From Lysobacter sp. MMG2 (GTDB lineage Bacteria; Pseudomonadota; Gammaproteobacteria; Xanthomonadales; Xanthomonadaceae): a stretch of 64,000 bases of DNA. The first letter of the stretch is position 1, and every line of letters begins with the position of its first letter. Below the pieces are notes generated by a model. The model was not told the origin of the DNA and did no database searches. It saw only the letters and a program-made list of their open reading frames with translations. Of the stretch, positions 61,983 through 64,000 are shown in pieces. Location of the stretch: NCBI RefSeq assembly GCF_016735495.2, contig NZ_JAERQY020000002.1, forward strand, positions 806,001-870,000. The letters run 5' to 3'. The translations under genes were made by a program, and so were the position numbers.

Positions 61983-62001
61983 GATTGTCCAGTGGACAAT
62001 C
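61983..62001. promoter_or_regulatory. Perfect 19-nt palindrome between hemW and the DUF1631 gene
   Basis: GATTGTCCA-G-TGGACAATC reads identically on both strands apart from the central base. It lies in the 248-bp gap before the DUF1631 gene. It could be an operator, a transcript hairpin or a dispersed repeat. Apart from it, 61898-62145 holds nothing I recognise. Confidence 0.5.
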
Positions 62002-62145
62002 GCGTTCGCCGGGTCACGCTGGCCGCTGTTTATCTCTCGCGCCGTTTCATCGAGTGGTCGCCCCCTGAGGGACCGCCTGAGCGGCAAGGCTGGCGGGGCA
62101 CGATGGGCCGATGCATGATCGTCCCGATCGACACGGTGATCCCGC

Positions 62146-64000
62146 ATGTCCGCAACGTTCGAACCTCTTGGCAGTTCGATCCCTCGCCCTACCCTCGCCT
62201 CGGCCGCGCTGCCCAGGCGCGTGCGGCGAGTGCTCGAGCATCTCTACGCGCTGGTCTCGGACGAAATGTCCCGCCAGCTCGAGGCGATGCTCGGCGAGTT
62301 CGAGCAGCAACTTTTCAAGCACGCCGACCTGGCGCGCAATCCCGCGCAGCAGGCCAGCCACCTTGAAACCCTGCGCACCACGCGACTCAACCGCGCCGAC
62401 CTGGTACCGCGCTTCCTGGCGCTGGTCGAGAGCGAGCTGACGACGATCCGCGATCCGATCGCCGCGCCCGTGGAGGGCGACGGCGCCGTGCCGGCCTTCC
62501 GCGACCTGCGCCTGGTCGAGCACGGGGAGGTCGACGAGGCCAACCAACTGCACACCATCGCCGCGCGCCAGGAATCCCGCGCCGGCTTGCCGCTGCTGCT
62601 GCTCGGCCAGCGCTTCGGCGTGCTGGCGGGGCAGCCGGCCTTCGATGCGGAGCGGCTGCCGGTGGGGCCCTATGCGCTGGGGCGCATCCTGTCCGAGGCC
62701 GCGCACGCGCTGCAGATCAGCGCCGAAGCGCGACTGCATCTGTACAAGGTCTTCGATCACCAGGTCATGACCGGCTACGCCCAGCTGGTGGAGACGATGA
62801 ACGCCCTGCTCGCGCGCGAGAACGTGCTGCCGAGCCTGTCGTTCGTGCCGGTGCGTCCGCGCTCGCCGCAGCGGCAGGACGCCCCGCGACGCGGCGGCGA
62901 CCCGACCGATGCGGCCCCGGGCCGCCAGCGACCGATGACCGCCTGGCCCGGCCAGCCCGACGACGATCCGTCGAGCCCGGCGATGGAGGACGAGGCCTTC
63001 GCGCTGTTGCAGCAGTTGCTGTCCGCGCGACGCGACCTGGTGGGCAAGCTGCGCCCCGGCTCTGACAGCGGCGCGGCGCGGCCCACGCTGACCCGGGATG
63101 AATTGGTCAACGCGCTGGCCTCGTTGCAGGACCTGCCGCTGCACCAGAGCCCGCCGCGCAACCTCACCGACGTGCGCCAGACGCTGCTCGCGCAGGCGCG
63201 CCAGCAGCGTGGCGAGGCGGCATTCCTGTCGCGCGACGACAGCGATGCCTTCGAGCTGCTGGACCTGTTCTACAACGAGATCGGCCGCGAACTGCGCACC
63301 GACGCCGCAGTCTCCACCCTGCTCAACCGCCTGCAGGTGCCGCTGGTGCGGCTGGCGCTGCAGGATCGCGGCTTCTTCGTCCGCAACGAACATCCGGCAC
63401 GCCAGTTGCTCAACGCCGTCGCCGAGGCGGGCGCGCACTGGGTTCCCAAGGACGAAACCGACCCGCAGCTCAACGACCAGCTGCGCCGTGCGGTGGACCA
63501 CGTCGTGGAGAACTACGACGGCGACCCCGGCGTGTTCGAGAACGCCAACCGCCAGCTGCAGGACCACCTGCGTTCGATGGCGCGCAAGGCGGAAGTCGCC
63601 GAGCGCCGGCACGTCGAAGCCGCGCGCGGCAAGGAGAAGCTGGTGATGGCCAAGCGCCAGGCCAGCGAGGCGATCACCGGCATCATCAGCGACCAGAAAC
63701 TGCCGCGCTTCGTGCAGACGCTGCTGAGCCAGGCGTGGACGGACGTGCTCACCCTGACCCTGCTGCGCAGCGGCGAGGATTCGGAGGAATGGCAACGCCA
63801 GTTGGCCGCGACGCGCGAGATCGTCGCCGCCAATGTGGCGGGGCAACGCGGGCAGGTCACGCATGCACTGGGCGAGGACATCGAGGCCGCGCTGACGCAG
63901 GTCGGCTACCACGTCGAGGACGCCGGCGCGATCTCGCGCCAGCTCGTCACCGGCGCGGCGGCGGCCAATGACGACGACGCCGCCTCGCGCACCGAACTGG
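62146..64000 (+). CDS. DUF1631-family protein, 3' end outside window
   Basis: The frame stays open from ATG 62146 to the right edge, giving 618 codons. The segments RVLEHLYALVSDEMSRQLEAMLGEFEQQLFKHAD, FDAERLPVGPYALGRILSEA, LYKVFDHQVM, LLNRLQVPLVRLALQDRGFFVRNEHPARQLLNAVAEAG and the helix QTLLSQAWTDVLTLTLLRSGEDS match DUF1631, a large, mostly helical cytoplasmic family of unknown function. A disordered Pro/Arg/Asp-rich stretch lies around residues 245-290. No ribosome-binding site is obvious, so nearby starts cannot be excluded. Confidence 0.88.
   Translation, partial: MSATFEPLGSSIPRPTLASAALPRRVRRVLEHLYALVSDEMSRQLEAMLGEFEQQLFKHADLARNPAQQASHLETLRTTRLNRADLVPRFLALVESELTTIRDPIAAPVEGDGAVPAFRDLRLVEHGEVDEANQLHTIAARQESRAGLPLLLLGQRFGVLAGQPAFDAERLPVGPYALGRILSEAAHALQISAEARLHLYKVFDHQVMTGYAQLVETMNALLARENVLPSLSFVPVRPRSPQRQDAPRRGGDPTDAAPGRQRPMTAWPGQPDDDPSSPAMEDEAFALLQQLLSARRDLVGKLRPGSDSGAARPTLTRDELVNALASLQDLPLHQSPPRNLTDVRQTLLAQARQQRGEAAFLSRDDSDAFELLDLFYNEIGRELRTDAAVSTLLNRLQVPLVRLALQDRGFFVRNEHPARQLLNAVAEAGAHWVPKDETDPQLNDQLRRAVDHVVENYDGDPGVFENANRQLQDHLRSMARKAEVAERRHVEAARGKEKLVMAKRQASEAITGIISDQKLPRFVQTLLSQAWTDVLTLTLLRSGEDSEEWQRQLAATREIVAANVAGQRGQVTHALGEDIEAALTQVGYHVEDAGAISRQLVTGAAAANDDDAASRTEL

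Noticed and set aside
59693-62017. Minus-strand open frame opposite rdgB and hemW
   Set aside because: Antisense to two clear enzymes; no ribosome-binding site or motif.

Overview
The window is chromosomal DNA of very high G+C from a gammaproteobacterium. The best guess is the Xanthomonadaceae/Lysobacteraceae (Lysobacter-like). This rests on gene order: pilMNOPQ divergent from mrcA, yicC-gmk-rpoZ-spoT-ridA, rph-rdgB-hemW-DUF1631, gltA near rpmE2. It also rests on short palindromic intergenic repeats of a kind I associate with that family. There is no prophage, insertion sequence, tRNA, rRNA or CRISPR array that I can see. Genes are densely packed with many 1-4 bp stop/start overlaps.

Layout. 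1-759: 5' part of pgk (minus). 905-5206: a ribonucleotide reductase operon. It has a sigma-70-like promoter with DnaA-box and NrdR-box-like sequences, a cobalamin riboswitch, nrdA, a 68-residue lower-G+C HTH-like gene, a 72-nt hairpin, and nrdB. A DUF4019 gene follows. 5767-9773: a DUF3999/DUF2339 membrane pair (minus). 9946-11454: group III truncated haemoglobin and gapA (minus). 11586-15063: ompW behind an FNR-type palindrome, an S1/P1 nuclease, and a sulfur module (Blh-like persulfide dioxygenase plus two YeeE/YedE halves). 15096-17721: an acetyl-CoA hydrolase/transferase convergent with a GAP/LysE-like membrane protein. 17884-21331: tkt and a dicarboxylate:cation symporter (minus).

21418-28445: a MoxR-DUF58-DUF4381-BatA-BatB/C-BatD operon (minus) in which the genes from DUF58 to BatD overlap. 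28626-28979: three tandem 118-bp repeats just downstream of pilQ. 28990-34011: pilMNOPQ (type IV pilus alignment complex and secretin), divergent from mrcA (PBP1a). 36973-39570: a conserved hypothetical, a membrane protein and gltA. 40022-44094: rpmE2, then a glk, glycosylasparaginase, cutC, nucleoside hydrolase operon. 44219-46354: recG, followed by an inverted REP-like doublet.

46552-52710: a candidate uncharacterised envelope system. It has a beta-helix lipoprotein, a diheme cytochrome c lipoprotein and a TonB-dependent receptor in one operon, with a divergent AraC-type regulator. 52779-64000: a Gly/Ser-linker membrane protein, then housekeeping blocks (ridA, spoT, rpoZ, gmk, yicC on minus; rph, VOC protein, rdgB, ABM protein, hemW and the start of a DUF1631 gene on plus). 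Two copies of a GGGATTCG-type palindromic element lie within this block.

The parts most worth attention are the B12-riboswitch-controlled nrd operon with its extra small gene and hairpin, the structured 118-bp repeat array behind pilQ, and the beta-helix/cytochrome/receptor/AraC cluster. All functional calls come from reading motifs and family resemblance; no database search was possible.
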